This document shows, in pieces, positions 1-13,469 of a DNA stretch of 64,000 nt (position 1 is the first letter of the stretch; every line of letters begins with the position of its first letter). The position numbers were made by a program, and so were the translations under genes. A model generated the notes under the pieces. It was not told where the DNA came from. It saw nothing but the letters and a program-made list of their open reading frames with translations, and ran no database searches. The DNA is from Blakeslea trispora (taxonomy: Eukaryota; Mucoromycota; Mucoromycetes; Mucorales; Choanephoraceae): NCBI GenBank assembly GCA_025331445.1, contig JAIWNE010000097.1, positions 1 to 64,000 on the forward strand, given 5' to 3'.

Positions 1-1762
1 CATGTCCAGTGCTTGATTAGAAGAAAGCAAAAGAATGATACCATGTATAAATTGAACTGAAATAGACCAGAGAATGGCCTACATTCTCAACTGCTATCAA
101 AGATAAATAACCCTGTACTACACCTCGTAGACTTCATTCTTTTTGGTCAATCATAACCAGACTTTGAAATCATACAAACTATATCTTGGTGGAGCCCTTT
201 TTTTCACACGTGCAACCTATTATGAATCCATGGATCGAGCTGTGTTTGAAATATCAAGACTAGCTCTTCTACTTGTAATGCAAAGAATATCATATGGTTA
301 TTGTTAGGCAATGTAGGGCCAGAGCTATTCATTTCCTTCTTTTAGATTATTCAATGGGTTTAGTTTTTATTGTATTTCCCATTGGTTAATTGATTATGTA
401 TCTTTATTGACACTTGGAAACTTGGCATATAAAGCATGGTGGAATTCTATACAAAAAGATGGACCTTACAAAGAGTGGAAAACCTCAGGAGCATGAAAAA
501 GAAAACTTGAACTACAGACTATCAAAAATATAGATGACACTAAAATCAAAAGCAGCAAAAATCAGATTGCCACAAATGTGGAGGCGTCTTTGTTGACAAC
601 TTTTTGCTTTTCAAACCTCTCTACAAAAAGTGATTTGCTCGCCTAGTCGCCTATCAATTCTGTTTATCTAGCAAAGTTTCTTTTCAATACAAGCATAGAC
701 GCTTAAGGAAAATTTAAAGGTGCATACAATAGTTCATTGTCAATTTGCATTATGTTGTTCAAGACTCAATAGAAATCACCAAAAGGCTTTAGTTTGAAAA
801 AGAGTAGTATTGGCAACATGGTGAAGGACAGATACAATTTATCACTTGGAAGATTCATGTCACATTCAAGAAAACAAATTCAGCTTGTACGAACTTTTTT
901 GCCTACTATTGCTTTTTTTTTTCTTTTGTTGGTAATAGTTTTGACATAAAATATGTCTTCATTGTAAAATCAATTGAGCCATATTCTATTACAGCTTTCA
1001 TGATACTATGAACCTGATGCTCATTATGTTCATTGCATATATAGTACTTGAAGTCTAAGCAGTATGTCATTGAAGGAAAATCGAATAAAAAGTGGAGCAA
1101 TGAATCTTTGAAGATCAAAAAATACTACTATAAGGAGTTGTTTGCTTTCATAAGGATAGTTTTAGATGAGTTACGCGTAATTATGCATCATTATGTAATG
1201 AAACGACATTCGCCAAACACATAAAGAAAGCAATTAGGTGATGGCTCTTGTGGGGAAACAAAAGTTCTTTTCTATGTTTCTTGGTTGTTCGACGGTCCTG
1301 CTTAGCTTTAGCAAGTTGTTAAGAACAGCGAAAAAGCAAAAATGCGTTTACTAGTAAAGAAAACTTTAGGATGAAGACTTTGAAAGCCTGTATTAATGTT
1401 GTTGTATATCAATTGATATGAGAAAATAAGTCAACTGCTGTGCCTCATATTTATACAACTCTACGTTACATTCTGGCAGCTTCATTCTTTAATATAGTCA
1501 AAAATGAAGATTCTTTAGACATGTATCCAACCAATCTTCTCTTCTTTTTCTTTCTCCTTATCGCGCAAGCATAGAAAGCGAATTGCCCTTACAATAGTTT
1601 CTTGCCTAAAGACCACGCCTAACTGAAGATGTTGTGTTCAAGTAAACAAATATACACTTTCTTTGTTTGAATGTGGACAGTCACTGATGCATAAATATCT
1701 TGCTTTTTTTTTTACTCTAATTGTTCTTTTATTCTACTCTTTTCCTCTCACCCTCAATAGTA
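1..1762. other. gene-poor upstream region
   Basis: AT-rich sequence with only short, poorly conserved open frames and no recognisable exon chain, RNA gene or transposon. The last 100 bases hold pyrimidine-rich tracts that probably belong to the promoter of the downstream zinc-finger gene. Confidence 0.6.
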
Positions 1763-3022
1763 ATGGCAACTACCAGGACCTCAACCAGAACAAGCAAAGC
1801 GAATTCAGGCGCAACTACTACTGAAGCAAAGCCACAAAGAAAAACAAAGGAGACTAGCAAGAGAAAAGCTCCTGCTAGTACAGAAAAAACTACGAAGAAA
1901 CAAAAGACAAAGGCTGAAAAGGGAAATCCACAAGCTACCAATACAAAGGGAGGCAGAAGAGTTTTACCAAAGACTGAAAAAGAAAAGACAAAGCCAGCCA
2001 AACCAAAGACAACTCGCACACCTAAACAAAAGTTCGTTTTGCCACCTGAAGCGGCTAATTTAAGCAAGGTAACTTATCATACATTTATTGTTGTTTCAGG
2101 GATTGACCTGTTTCTCAAAGGAAATGCAAGGAAGAGTTCTTAGAGCCATGAAGCAGCGTATGTTTGTTCTTTCTCGCAAAAAGCATGAAACAGATCCCTC
2201 TATTGAGATATTTGATGTAGCTGGCAGTGTCGGCAATGTAAGTAAAACCATGTTGAAGCTCAGTCTAGGTGTTTAAATGTAGTTTATGATAGATGTATAA
2301 TGTGACTATTGGAAACAAAATTGGCTGTACCTGTATGGACTACAACATCAAAAGGACATATTGCAAACATATTCTGATGGTCTTGATTAAAGTTTATCGT
2401 CTTCCTCTTGACGATCCTATGTTGAAGTCCTTGACAACTAGTCGCGCCCAAAGACTTGCTATCATGCAATCTGAAGCTACTGCCGATCCATCTGTGTTTG
2501 TTCCAGAAGAAATTCAAAAGAAGGTTATGAATATAATGTACCATCAAGACACGTCTTCAGATAGTCAAGCACAGCGGTAAGCTATGTTAAAAAACAAGAA
2601 TAAGAGCAAATGCCTAATCAAGTTGTGAGTAGTCGTCCATTGGACAACAATGACTGTCCTATCTGTTTTGAGGCCTTTGAAGAAAACAACATTGATGGTA
2701 TTGACTTTTGCAGAGTATGCGGTAACAATATTCACAAGGTACGAGACACAGTTCTTTTTTCTAGAATGATGTTGACTGATTTGTAAAACAGGAATGCTTT
2801 CAAATGTGGGCAGCTTCTAAAGGTAGACAGGTTACCTGTGTCTACTGTCGCTCCAATTGGTATGCAAATTCAAAATCTGAAAAGTCGGGCAAAAAGAGTG
2901 CAGATGAACTTGATAATTCACATGTAAACGAGATGTATTATGCCAACTTTGCAGCAGAATTAGGTTTAAAGAAAAAGAGAGAGACAGACACATATGGAAA
3001 TCGTGATTTCCAAACTTCATAA
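1763..3022 (+). CDS. SWIM and RING zinc-finger protein (putative E3 ubiquitin ligase)
   Basis: Five exons: 1763-2068, 2100-2237, 2293-2576, 2633-2738 and 2792-3022. The first 100 residues are a Lys/Thr/Ser/Ala-rich basic tail, probably disordered. Next comes a SWIM zinc finger, seen as GCTCMDYNIKRTYCKHI (CxC, seven residues, CxH), and then a RING finger opening with CPICFEAF and closing with CVYC, with HKEC between. A SWIM finger followed by RING is the layout of ZSWIM2 and plant MEX-type ubiquitin ligases, so a ubiquitin-ligase role is inferred from family. I chose the ATG at 1763 over the in-frame one at 1721 because the upstream piece reads as leader sequence. Intron 1 is only 31 nt. No neighbour suggests a pathway. 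Confidence 0.8.
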
Positions 3023-6000
3023 TCTTTCGCATGGCATATCTAAGTTTTTTTTTTTTCAAAAAAAAAAACTACTGTCAATGTGCTTGCAGTTCATCATCTT
3101 TCACTTTAATCAACAAAGTATGCGATTTGAATAAATGCTTTAAAATGACTGCTTAAAAGTATTTGATACAACAGCATCAAGCTCACAAATAGATTGATTT
3201 GAAGTTTGAGAAGCTTAACGACTGCTATAAAGCTTAGGTTAAGATTGAGAATAGAGACTCAAGTGATGATGGGATTTTTTATTAAACTTTAGAAACTAAG
3301 AGCAATTTTACCAATCATAGTCTAGAAAACTTGATTTTCCTTTTAATGAAAGAGAAAAAGAATCATCTGACACTTGTGCCTCTCTTTCGTACAACATGCT
3401 ACTAAATTATCAATCGCTGCTCGATTCCGTTCAAAGTCGCACAAAAATGCATCTGGAAATCAAAAGAAAAAAAAAAAAAGACTGGACCTGCATTTTGCAT
3501 CTATCGTTTTGCTTGTAGGTATGGTATATTTTGTTTACAGTACAGGGGGGAGGGAAAAGAAGATCAGAAAGATGCTTTAATGTTCCCGCTAGAATCCTAC
3601 TTGAAATTAGTCATCTTGCTTCATAACATGAGTAATAGAACTTATAGGCGAGCTCTAGAAGTTGATTTGGATAAATTCACCAGATTATCTGAAATTCAGC
3701 AGTTTTCTCTTTTTAGAAATTAAGGCTATAAACATATTCAGAAACTATCATTCTAATCTTCACTAGATATACCGGTTAGATCTTTACAAAAGTAGTTGTA
3801 TTAGGCCAGAAAGAACAGTAAGGAAGTTTGATGTACGCTATATATAGGCTGTCTTGTTTGCGGTGTACAGGAGTATGGCCCATAACAGTTTAACAGGCTT
3901 TCAATTGCTCATATTAATCATGCAAATGCAGGTCATTAAAAACAAGAACCACATTGGTCCTCTATGCAGCACCTGTATAAATCTCATGATGCCGCCTTTT
4001 GAAAGCAGCTGTGCTTGAAGTGGCGTAAATATGATGCTTCAATAATAGAGCGAAGAAAAAGTCGGTGAACAAAGGGCTTGCGAAGAAACTGAATTTCGAT
4101 TTAATGAGCTAGAAAGAGTACAATGCTTTTGAGGAAATTTAGGGGTTGGATGTATTATATTAGTTTGGTTGATGAACATTGTAAAGCTGCCAATTGGTAT
4201 ATGTATTTTTACTTGTCTAAATCTGTTTCTGAGTGAAAATGAAGGTAACAAAAAGGGACAATGGCGCTGATTGCTTTTAAGTTTAATCAAGCTTTCGGCA
4301 TAACATGTTTGAGCTCATGCTTCAAACAGATGTATGTTTTGATTTGGATGAAGATTTGATCCTATTGAATAGACTTGTATACTTGTTGACACACAATAGT
4401 GATGGATATGTGTTCACTCGTTAGTTGAATCTATCACACAGACAAAGCGTATTGCATTTTGATTATGTGTAAATAATGCCAAACAGTCTAACTCAAAGCA
4501 TTATTTTCTCAAAAGGTAACTGGACACTTCGGTTTTACGATATTGTTTACAATTCAAGCTTTGCTCGGTCAGATGTACTGATCTTGCTTATTCCTCTAAC
4601 GGATGGCATCACCTGATCTGCATTATATGAATTATTGATGTAATCTCCGAATTAAAGACAGGATTGCTGACTAGCTTGTTCTTCTTCAAACTGATACAAA
4701 TAACTCATTTGAGTCAAGAGATGTATTTGCACATTCAAGATAACTTCAAATATTTTCGTGTTGTTAGATAATACTGTGATGCAATAAAAAAAGCTCAAAA
4801 TGGTTGAAACTTTGCTCTTTATGCTTACAGTTCTCACAAATGAAAAAGAAAAAAAAAAGAAAGAGACACAAAGAGAAAGGTTGAAGCACAAAGTCAAATT
4901 GTGCGCACTTAGAGGATTGATTGGCGCGACTGGTTTTTTTTATAGAAAAAGCGTGGCTCAGAGAGCATGTATCACACAAAAAGTCGGAGTCAAGTCAAAA
5001 AGAATCGTTTTAGGCGCTACAAACAATTTCATATATTTTTTTTTCTATGTGGCAGTTGTATAAGCACAAATTATAGTTCGAGACCAGCTGCATGTTTTTT
5101 GTTGAACCTATAATTAGTTTTATTTAGCTTGAGGTTCTTTTCGTACAACAAACTGATAGAAATCGACGCTTTTTGGTATGCATATAGACCATTACAAATG
5201 ATTTATGTATATGATGTTCGGTAAACAATGTATAGTGACAAAACACTTCTGAAATGAACCAAAGACACATCTTGAACCATACATCTTCTAATCGTTTCAA
5301 ACTGTCCAATCTTTAGACAGCCATCGGATAGAGAGTTGATTTGCTAAAGCTTAAGGGGTCTTTCCGATTTTTGTGTCTGTAGTGTCCCTTTGTATGTATA
5401 TCTTTCTATTTTCAATCATGCGTATTCGACCATAATTACAGCACCTCCTTAATCAGCCAAGATGACATCTTTACATCAGACCTGACTCTTTTCAATGAAA
5501 ATTATGTCTAGGAAGAAATCAGACACATACTGTGTTCAAAAAGATTCAATAGACTATTTTAGCTGTTGCACTGCTTCGGTATAATTATTGTAGTGAGACC
5601 TAAAGATGACAAGAAAACATTGACTTTAGATCTCAACGTGAATAAAGTTTTTGTTTTTTTCTATTTTCCAAAAACATCTTTTTTACCGAACTTCTTGTCA
5701 AACCAATTTTGAGCTTGAAACGTCTCAACTTCTCTAAAAGGTGATTCATACGTAGCATGTATGCCCCCTTTTTTTTCTGTGATTCAGAGGCCAGAAGTGT
5801 ATGCAGTGAAATGATAGGTAAAGCTTGTTTTGTTTATGGTACCACACAGATGATTCATATAAGCTTTGTTTCTACAACAGTTGTTCCAACATACACAAAT
5901 GCCGATCGCCTGTAGCGGTATTGTATATAAAAGCGTTTGATAGCATATTATTCTTCTTTATTCATTTTTCTCTCTCTTTTTTTTTTTATACATATTTCGG

Positions 6001-6034
6001 ATTAGGTTTTTATTTTATAAAAATTTGATTCAAG
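3023..6034. other. intergenic region, no gene seen
   Basis: About 3 kb of AT-rich DNA with many short A/T runs. Open frames are below 90 codons, lack family resemblance and do not join through splice sites. The last 250 bases carry a TATA box and pyrimidine tracts serving the adhesin gene. Confidence 0.6.
5924..5933 (+). promoter_or_regulatory. TATA box of the adhesin gene
   Basis: A TATATAAAA motif lies about 105 bp before the adhesin ATG and is followed by a pyrimidine-rich stretch (CTCTCTC with long T runs), the usual setting for fungal transcription starts. No start site can be proved from sequence alone. Confidence 0.5.
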
Positions 6035-8719
6035 ATGGTACAAAAGACTGCTATCTTATTTTTTGCAAGCACTCTTGTTAGCGGCTTGTTGGCCAGTTCT
6101 GCACATGAAAAGAGAGCTGCTGCATATGCTTGCTCTGGTGATGACACACCTTCTCTCATGGTAACTTTTTCTCCATCTTTGCCTGGTCGATGTCAAACTT
6201 TCTAACCCCCTCTTTTTTTTTTTCTTTAGTTAACTCATTTTTCAGGTGTCTTTTTTGGTGATTTTAAATCAGATAACACTCAGACAGTTCTTGGTCCTCT
6301 TGCTGTCAAAGGAAAATTTGAAGCCAAAGATATTAAGATCAATCATGCTTTAGAAGAAGCAATTTCTGAATCTAACGACTCTTCTGAAGACTCAAGCTCA
6401 TCCTCAAGCTCCTCATACAGCTCATCAAGCTCTTATAGCTCATCAAGCTCAAGCTCAAGCTCAAGCTCATCTACTACCTACAGTTCATCCACTTTTAGTA
6501 AAAGAGACGAACTTGATATCATGAGTTATGGTCTTGTCGTTGGAGGTCAATGTGAAGCTAGCTCTCTTAGCTTTACTGGTGATGTTTTCTTGCCTAGTGG
6601 CACCAATACCGATAGCTTCCAAATCGGTACTTCCTCAAGCTCTTCTAGTTCATCTTATTCTACAACATATACAGAAGAAGATGGCACTATTGTATACTAC
6701 AGTAACCGCTCCTACAGCTATTCTATTACCGAAGGCTCTACCGGTATCTACGACTTTGAGTTAGCTCAGAGCAATGCTGAGTCTGCCTCTGAACTGTTGT
6801 CATTAATGCAACCCACCATGAAACTAGATGCTCAGGGCGTTTTGAGTTACATTCAAGAATCTTCTGCTGAAGAAGTATATCATATTCTTAATTTTGCTGC
6901 TAGCAGCAAAAGTATTTTCGAATCTTCTTATCTCTCTGAGGCTTCATCTATCTTTAGAGGTCAAGGTGATTGGACAGGTGTGTCTGGTGGTAGTTGGCCA
7001 GCTTCTGGTACTATCGTCTTCAATATTCCTGTTGACAGCGGTTCTACATTCACCTTGTCTACTTCCCAAGCATCTGTTGGCTTGGACGCCTCAAGAGTGA
7101 TTTATAACTTTTATCCAGTCGATGCCTCCTCCGGACAGTACTCGAAGACCAGTAGCTTCACTCTTGAACGTAACACTGAGAGCTCTTTTGGTGGTTATAC
7201 TCTGGCTCCTAGAGCTGAAATCGTTGATGGTTCTTCTGGATTCTTTGCAGGTACATTAGTTGGTCATAGTTACTCATCTACAAGCAGTGTCGAAATTGGT
7301 GATTACGAGGCCGTCGGTGCAGCCTCTGACACATTTGCTGGTTGTTTCCCAATCACCTACACATCTGTATCCCAAATCGTTTCTGGAGGTGACCAAAGTA
7401 CTTCTAATTCTGAAACCACTATTATCTACACAAACTCTACTTCTAGTCAAACTGGAGTTATCAATGGCACCACTACTATTATTGAAGGTGGAAGTAATAC
7501 TCAAACTGCTACTGATTCACAAGGTGATAATAACGTTTCTACAACTACTGTTAACCTTGCCACTGCCACTGCCACTGCTTCCACTGAGGCTTCAACTGCT
7601 ACTACAACAAACTCTTCTGGCTCTACTGAATCCTCTGGTTCTACTGAGTCCTCTAGCACTACTGAGTCCTCCAGCTCTACTGAATCCTCCAGCTCTACTG
7701 AGTCTTCTGGCTCAAGATCTACCGAATCATCTGGCTCTTCTGGTTCCACTGAGTCCTCTAGCACTACTGAGTCCTCTGGCTCCACTGAGTCCTCTGGCTC
7801 CACTGAGTCCTCTGGCTCCACTGAGTCCTCTGGCTCCACTGAGTCCTCTGGCTCCACTGAGTCCTCTGGCTCCACTGAGTCCTCTGGCTCCACTGAGTCC
7901 TCTGGCTCCACTGAGTCCTCTGGCTCCACTGAGTCCTCTGGCTCCACTGAGTCCTCTGGCTCCACTGAGTCCTCTGGCTCCACTGAGTCCTCTGGCTCCA
8001 CTGAGTCCTCTGGCTCCACTGAGTCCTCTGGCTCCACTGAGTCCTCTGGCTCCACTGAGTCCTCTGGCTCCACTGAGTCCTCTGGCTCCACTGAGTCCTC
8101 TGGCTCCACTGAGTCCTCTGGCTCCACTGAGTCCTCTGGCTCCACTGAGTCCTCTGGCTCCACTGAGTCTTCTGGCTCTACTGAGTCTTCTGGCTCAAGA
8201 TCTACCGAATCATCTGGCACTACCGAATCTTCTGAGTCCTCTGGCTCTTCTGGTTCCTCTGAGTCATCTAGCACCACTGAGTCTTCTGGTTCCTCTGAGT
8301 CTTCTAGTTCCTCTGAGTCTTCTAGTTCCTCTGAGTCTTCTGGTTCCTCCGACTCTAATGAGTCTAGCACTACTGAATCTTCTGAGTCTTCTAGCACTGA
8401 TGAATCCTCCAATTCTGATGAGTCTATCGGTATGGGTGTAGGAGCTACTACAACACATAAGAAGAAGCCTTGTACAAAGACAAAATCAACAAAACACCAT
8501 GCTGCTACTACACACAAGAAAAAGCCATGCACAAAGAAGACAAAGTCCTCAGTATCTACAAGCACTAAACATAAGAAAAAGCCTTGTACAAAGAAGACAA
8601 AGTCTTCGGAAGCTACAAGCACCAAACACAAGAAGAAGCCTTGTACAAAGAAGTCCAAATGCCCTGAAGGTTGCGCAACCAAAACTGTTACCAGAGTCAT
8701 TTATGTCACTGTTTCATAG
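6035..8719 (+). CDS. secreted serine-rich choice-of-anchor-A adhesin-like protein
   Basis: Two exons, 6035-6160 and 6230-8719, giving 871 residues. Residues 1-22 form a signal peptide, followed by a dibasic KR (26-27) typical of Kex2 processing. The next 400 or so residues match a choice-of-anchor-A (A-box) adhesive domain: FSGVFFGDF near its start, YGLVVGGQC, VIYNFYPVD and LAPRAEIVDG. A serine-only loop (about 96-130) interrupts the domain and is followed by another KR near 133. Residues of about 556-689 are an SSGSTE array; the C-terminus has four HKKKPCTK units and ends CATKTVTRVIYVTVS without a hydrophobic GPI tail. A heavily O-glycosylated wall or matrix protein is the likely product; retention may rely on the Lys/Cys-rich tail. 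The convergent neighbour is also secreted. Confidence 0.85.
7769..8168 (+). repeat. 18-bp tandem repeat (about 22 copies) inside the adhesin gene
   Basis: The unit GAGTCCTCTGGCTCCACT repeats almost without change. Lines 180 bp apart are identical, showing an exact 18-bp period. It encodes the hexapeptide ESSGST. Flanking copies diverge (Thr, Asp and Arg variants), while the centre is homogeneous, as expected from recent expansion or gene conversion. Because 18 is a multiple of three, other frames and the reverse strand also stay open. Confidence 0.95.
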
Positions 8720-8970
8720 ATTCATGTATATTTTTAAAAACCACTTCATTATTTTATATCATTTATCATATAATAAATTACATTGTTTATATATTTCTAC
8801 TTCAATTGCTTGGGGCGTCATTTTCTAGCTTGTTTTTTTTAGTTTTTACAAATAAGATGCTGTCTAATACATAAAAGCTTAATCAAGCAATTGGGTCTAT
8901 CTGCTGTTTATTGAAAGAAAAGGTCTATTGTAAATTAATCTAATATGAATGATGCGAGAAATCGTGTGCT

Positions 8971-11050
8971 TTACTTGCGGTCTGCTTTAATAATATCAGC
9001 AGCTTTTTCGGCTATACCATAAGTAGGCTGCATCAGATGAGAAGAAACTTCAAGAGGAATGATAGAAGCGTCAACAATTCGTAAGTTTGAAGTACCATAG
9101 ACCTTCAGGCTAGCATCAACAACACCACCGAGATCTTCAGGAAGCATAGCACATGTTCCTACAGGATGCCAATCGGAACGAACATTACTGGCCAACCAAG
9201 CTTTAATGTCTTCATCACTAGTAACGTTCATTCCAGGTTCAGCTTCACCACTGTTCAACTGACCGAGGCCAGCAGGAGCACTGATAATCTCACGGGCAAG
9301 CTTGAAAGATGCAGCATGGAGCTCAAGGTCAAGAGGATGAGTATAGTATTGGGGGTTGATGATAACAGGCTCTTCGATGTCTGAGGAATTGATATGAGTA
9401 TAGCCACGACTTAAGGGAGCAATCAGAACATGGTTGACAGTTTGGTATTTGTTGTTCTTGATATCAGCATTACCAGTACCACCATATCCAGGAGTTAAGT
9501 TGATTTCAATAGGTGAGAGGTAGTCACTTTCATAGCGGTCAGCAATGATTCCATATTGCTTCTTGATTAAGTCGGTATTAGTGGCATTGGTGGTAGCATA
9601 GTATTCAGCATACTTTTCAGAGTAATCGCGGATCATTTCAGCAAAGTTCTTGCCAGAAGATACAGCAGTGCTTTTAAACAATTGACTGGGTGAAGGATAG
9701 CCGAGGTTGTTGGGAGTAGTTGTCCAAATGCCAGTTTTGTTTTTAACATATTCTTCTTTCATTTCTTGAGCAAGGTCATCGTTGGTAAATACGCTGTTTG
9801 TGGTATAGCCGGTGATGTTTGTTGTAGACACAACAACACCGTGAACGTGGTCTTGTAAATTTGAGCCGACGCCAGGGAGGTCAAGTAAAGCCTTTACACC
9901 GACTGAAGACAGGATGTCCTTGTTACCAACACCTGAGACTTCTAGAAGTTTGGGACTTCCAATAGCACCAGCAGAGAGAATAACCTCCATGCGTGCTTTA
10001 AGCGTTTGCTTCTTGTCCTTGCTACCAGTAGGATACCATTCAACACCAGTTGCGACTAGGCTGCCGGATTTCTGCTTTTCGAATTCAACACGAGAAACTG
10101 TATGGTTGGCAAGAACGAAAAGATTGTTGCGATGGCTGTAAGGGGCAATATAGCCAGTGTAAGCATCAGTACGGCGAACAGTATCAGGGTTCAATGTGTT
10201 GGGAGTAACTGAATAACCGTGTAGAGAGCCATTCAAGAGATCAGGTACAGCGTTGAAGTCAAGAGAATCAAGAGAAGCGTTCCAATAGCGTGATTGAGGA
10301 AACTCAAAGTTTGTAAATGATATATCAATGGGTCCCTTAGTACCGTGTACTTCCTTCAAAGCAGTAGCGCCATATTCAGCTTGTTCTGTTGTGGGAAGGG
10401 TAAAATTTTCGACCTTCTTAAAGTACTTGAACATTTCTTCACCGTTCCATCCAGGGTTTCCGAGCTCTTCCCAAGCATCATAGTCTTTGAGACCGCCACG
10501 AGTCTATTCGAGAATCAAATGAATACAAGAAAGAAAAGAGAATAACAAGTCTGTAGAAACCGCTTACCCAAACTAAACCATTGATTGCACTACCACCACC
10601 TAGAAGCCTACCTGTAGCAATGGTGAGGCTTCTGTTGTTCATGCCTTCTTGCGGGACAGTAGGTAAAAGTGGACAAAGCTCAGAACCAACTGCTTGACCA
10701 TACCTATTGTATTATGTTAATTAAGATTTGCCTATCAAGTAATTTGCAACAAAAGGTGATTGGTGCCTTACATTCCAGGTGCATAGATAACAAACTGATT
10801 TTCAGCATTGGGTCCAGATTCTAAGACAGCGACAGTAACATCTTTGTCTTCAGAGAGACGGTTTGCCAATGCAAGACCTATATGCATTATTGCAGTTAGC
10901 CATCTGCCTTATCTTTTGTTATATATCATACAAACCTGCTACACCACCACCTACGATAACATAGTCGTACGTATCGCCGGCTGTTGTTTGGGCCAGAGCA
11001 ATTGAGCTCAGAGAGGCAATGGCAGTAAAAATAGCAGCTGTAATCTTCAT
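8971..11050 (-). CDS. secreted GMC-family FAD oxidoreductase (glucose/aryl-alcohol oxidase type)
   Basis: Four exons on the minus strand: 11050-10936, 10877-10772, 10703-10568 and 10503-8971; 629 residues. A 20-residue signal peptide (MKITAAIFTAIASLSSIALA) is followed by the FAD-binding motif VIVGGGVAGLALANRL. The GMC signature appears as RLLGGGSAINGLVW. The C-terminal catalytic pair is visible: His in SDWHPVGTCAM (about residue 563) and His in SSHLMQPTYG (about 606). Length fits GMC oxidases of CAZy class AA3. It should oxidise an alcohol or sugar outside the cell and pass electrons to oxygen or another acceptor; the substrate cannot be read from sequence. It converges with the adhesin gene across 251 bp. 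Confidence 0.9.
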
Positions 11051-11099
11051 GTCAATAATAGGTACTCAATAGAGGAGAGATGCTAACGACCTGAAAGTT

Positions 11100-11107
11100 T
11101 TTATATA
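11100..11107 (-). promoter_or_regulatory. TATA box of the GMC oxidoreductase gene
   Basis: Read on the minus strand this is TATATAAA, about 50 bp before the ATG at 11050. The leader would be short. Confidence 0.45.
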
Positions 11108-13469
11108 TTGAATACAGAGGCGGATCCTCAAAGCGGATTAAGAATGACTCTGGTTATTTAATTTGTCATATACTAATACAAAAAAAAAATAATTTGTCAT
11201 ATTGGTAATCGATTACTGATGCAATGCCCTGAAATGAAACTCCTCGTTATCTCAATTCATTTCGAGCTTGGTGTTTTGAAACAGTGTTTTATATCTATGT
11301 TTGACAAAGTCGGCTAATTCTAGAAGGTTTCTATGAGATAAGGAAAGCGATTATACAGTATAGGCAAGTGTAATGGATATTTGCTTATCAGATCAAGTCA
11401 ATTGTCTTTTTATTGTCACGGTAAATCTCTGAATTTTTTGGCATATTTCCTGGTATTGCCCGTTCATGTGCAGAGACGTTATCTCGAAAATGTTACACGA
11501 CGTTTATCAATTTCATCTGTTTGAAGAACGATATGTCAAAGAATACTTTAAGCGGAGTGATAAAAAAACCCTTAGCGAAAAGTGTGACAAAAAGCAGAAA
11601 AAGAAAAGAATTATCAAGCTCTTAAAGTAGATTCTCGTTACAACAGTGTCATACTTTGGAAAACAAGCAACTAAGCTTTAGAAAGTCTGACACTTTGTGC
11701 TTACGCATTGCTAAAATATTTAGCTATTTCCTGTCAGGTCTTTTGTGAAGCCTGTATTTAAATTTCGGATTTTAGATTTGCTTAAAACCTGACAAAAGAA
11801 ATTGTGATGTTAGTTTGAATTCAAACAGTTTAAAGTATAAATGCTCATCATCAATACAAAGAAAGGGCAAACCATTTGTATCATCGAGCAACTTATTGTA
11901 TATTTGACAGTAGAACGAAAAGAAAATTACTGTTCATTTCCGGTTAAACAAAGAAGTGTCCCGATCTATGCATAACATTGTTTTCTTCTATTCAATTCTT
12001 TTTGTGTGTGGAATCATGACTTTATTAATAATTAAAATTGTCACACATCGAAAGAGCAGGGTGTTAAGAAAATGAGCAACAGATTCAAGAAACATTGGCC
12101 TTCATATGGACAACTCTTTGGGACATTTGACAAGCAGATATTTGCTCAGTTAGCTTCCTTGAGTCAGAAATACAATTACGTCCAACAGCCCTCTTTTATT
12201 TAATTGGATTTATGCATAGAAAGTTCCAAGCTCGTTTACAATATGCATACAATGAATATAAGGATATTTGGTCGGTAAACCTTGTTTTCCACCAAAACCT
12301 TATGAATCTAATTTTTGAAGCTTTTACCTGCATAAACCGAGGTCTTGCTATAGCACATTATTAGATGCGTTTTATTGCAATTGAGAAATACAGAGAGCTA
12401 CGAGCATGTAGTCTGAGAGTCGAATTACCTTGCCCAGTTCAAAAGAAATGTGCAAGAGTCAAAGGCTTTTTTTTTTTAAAAAAAAAGAAGCAGAAATGTA
12501 GCAATAGAAGTAGACAGATCAAGGTATATGTGACATCGCAAAAGAAGAAATAATTTACATATTGTGATTAGAGGGAAATAGTTGGGTAAACGAGATGACC
12601 TACTCAAGACAAACTCAAACTGTCTATAGTTTAATTAGACTTTTTTAATGCACTAAGCTTAATGTTGCGAATGTTACTCAGCTCTGGATTCAAGCTTCAG
12701 AGAAAAAAAAGAGTAAATGCTAAGCTATCTCCTTCTTCCAATTAACAAGTTTGACTTTTGGGAGTACAATCACAACATACAAATCGCTTATTATACTAAT
12801 GAAATTTTCGTTACTCTGATAAATTTGCTCTACTCGGATTATGCCATCTTAAAGGCTAGCAGTATTGTAGCTTGTTTAAGTTTTAAGGATTATAATTCCC
12901 AATATGTAATTGGTATCTGTAATAATAGTGACGTTCATAATGTTATAAAAAACTACTTTATTACATAAATTGTAATGAAAGATTTTACATAAGCAGTGTT
13001 ATCTTCGATCTAACTTTGAGTTGGAAACAGAAGAAGCGAATCAAGAAAAGAGAGAAAGCAATAATAGATACGAACAAAAAAGGTCAATACAAAACCAAAT
13101 AAGCTCCTTACTTGCAAAAATCGACTTTCTGATCTTTGTTGCATTATTGCTACTTTTTATTCTTCTTTATCTTATCCTATTACTTGAATGAACCACAGTA
13201 ACTCTTTTATCAAACCAAAGCCTGCTTCATTGATATTAGGCTTGATGTATCTTTTTTATTTATTTATAGCTGAATGTTTTTTTCTGTGTTGATATCAGCT
13301 GTATTATGTATTATATTAATGTTAAAAGTATTATATTCATGGTATCGCCTTGAGTCATGGCATCGTATAAGCTATTACATGAAAATTACAATTGAAGTAT
13401 AGGGTTGACTCTACAAGAGTTTGCTTCTATTTTTCTTTACAAATCAAAACCAGTTTGAATATTCGTTAA
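11108..13469. other. intergenic region, no gene seen
   Basis: About 2.4 kb, AT-rich. A frame at 12717-12968 can be translated but has the composition of random AT-rich DNA and no splice partners or family resemblance. Confidence 0.55.

Noticed and set aside
7769..8168. Regular repeats that might suggest a CRISPR array
   Set aside because: Units are contiguous with no spacers and are in frame within a coding sequence.
7260..8700. Two further long open frames across the adhesin gene, one plus (393 codons) and one minus (399 codons)
   Set aside because: The 18-bp repeat keeps all frames open; the alternative products are simple Leu/Pro or Glu/Asp/Val repeats and lack the signal peptide and domain of the real frame.
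12717..12968. 83-codon plus-strand frame in the gene-poor region
   Set aside because: AT-driven composition, no splice partners and no family resemblance.
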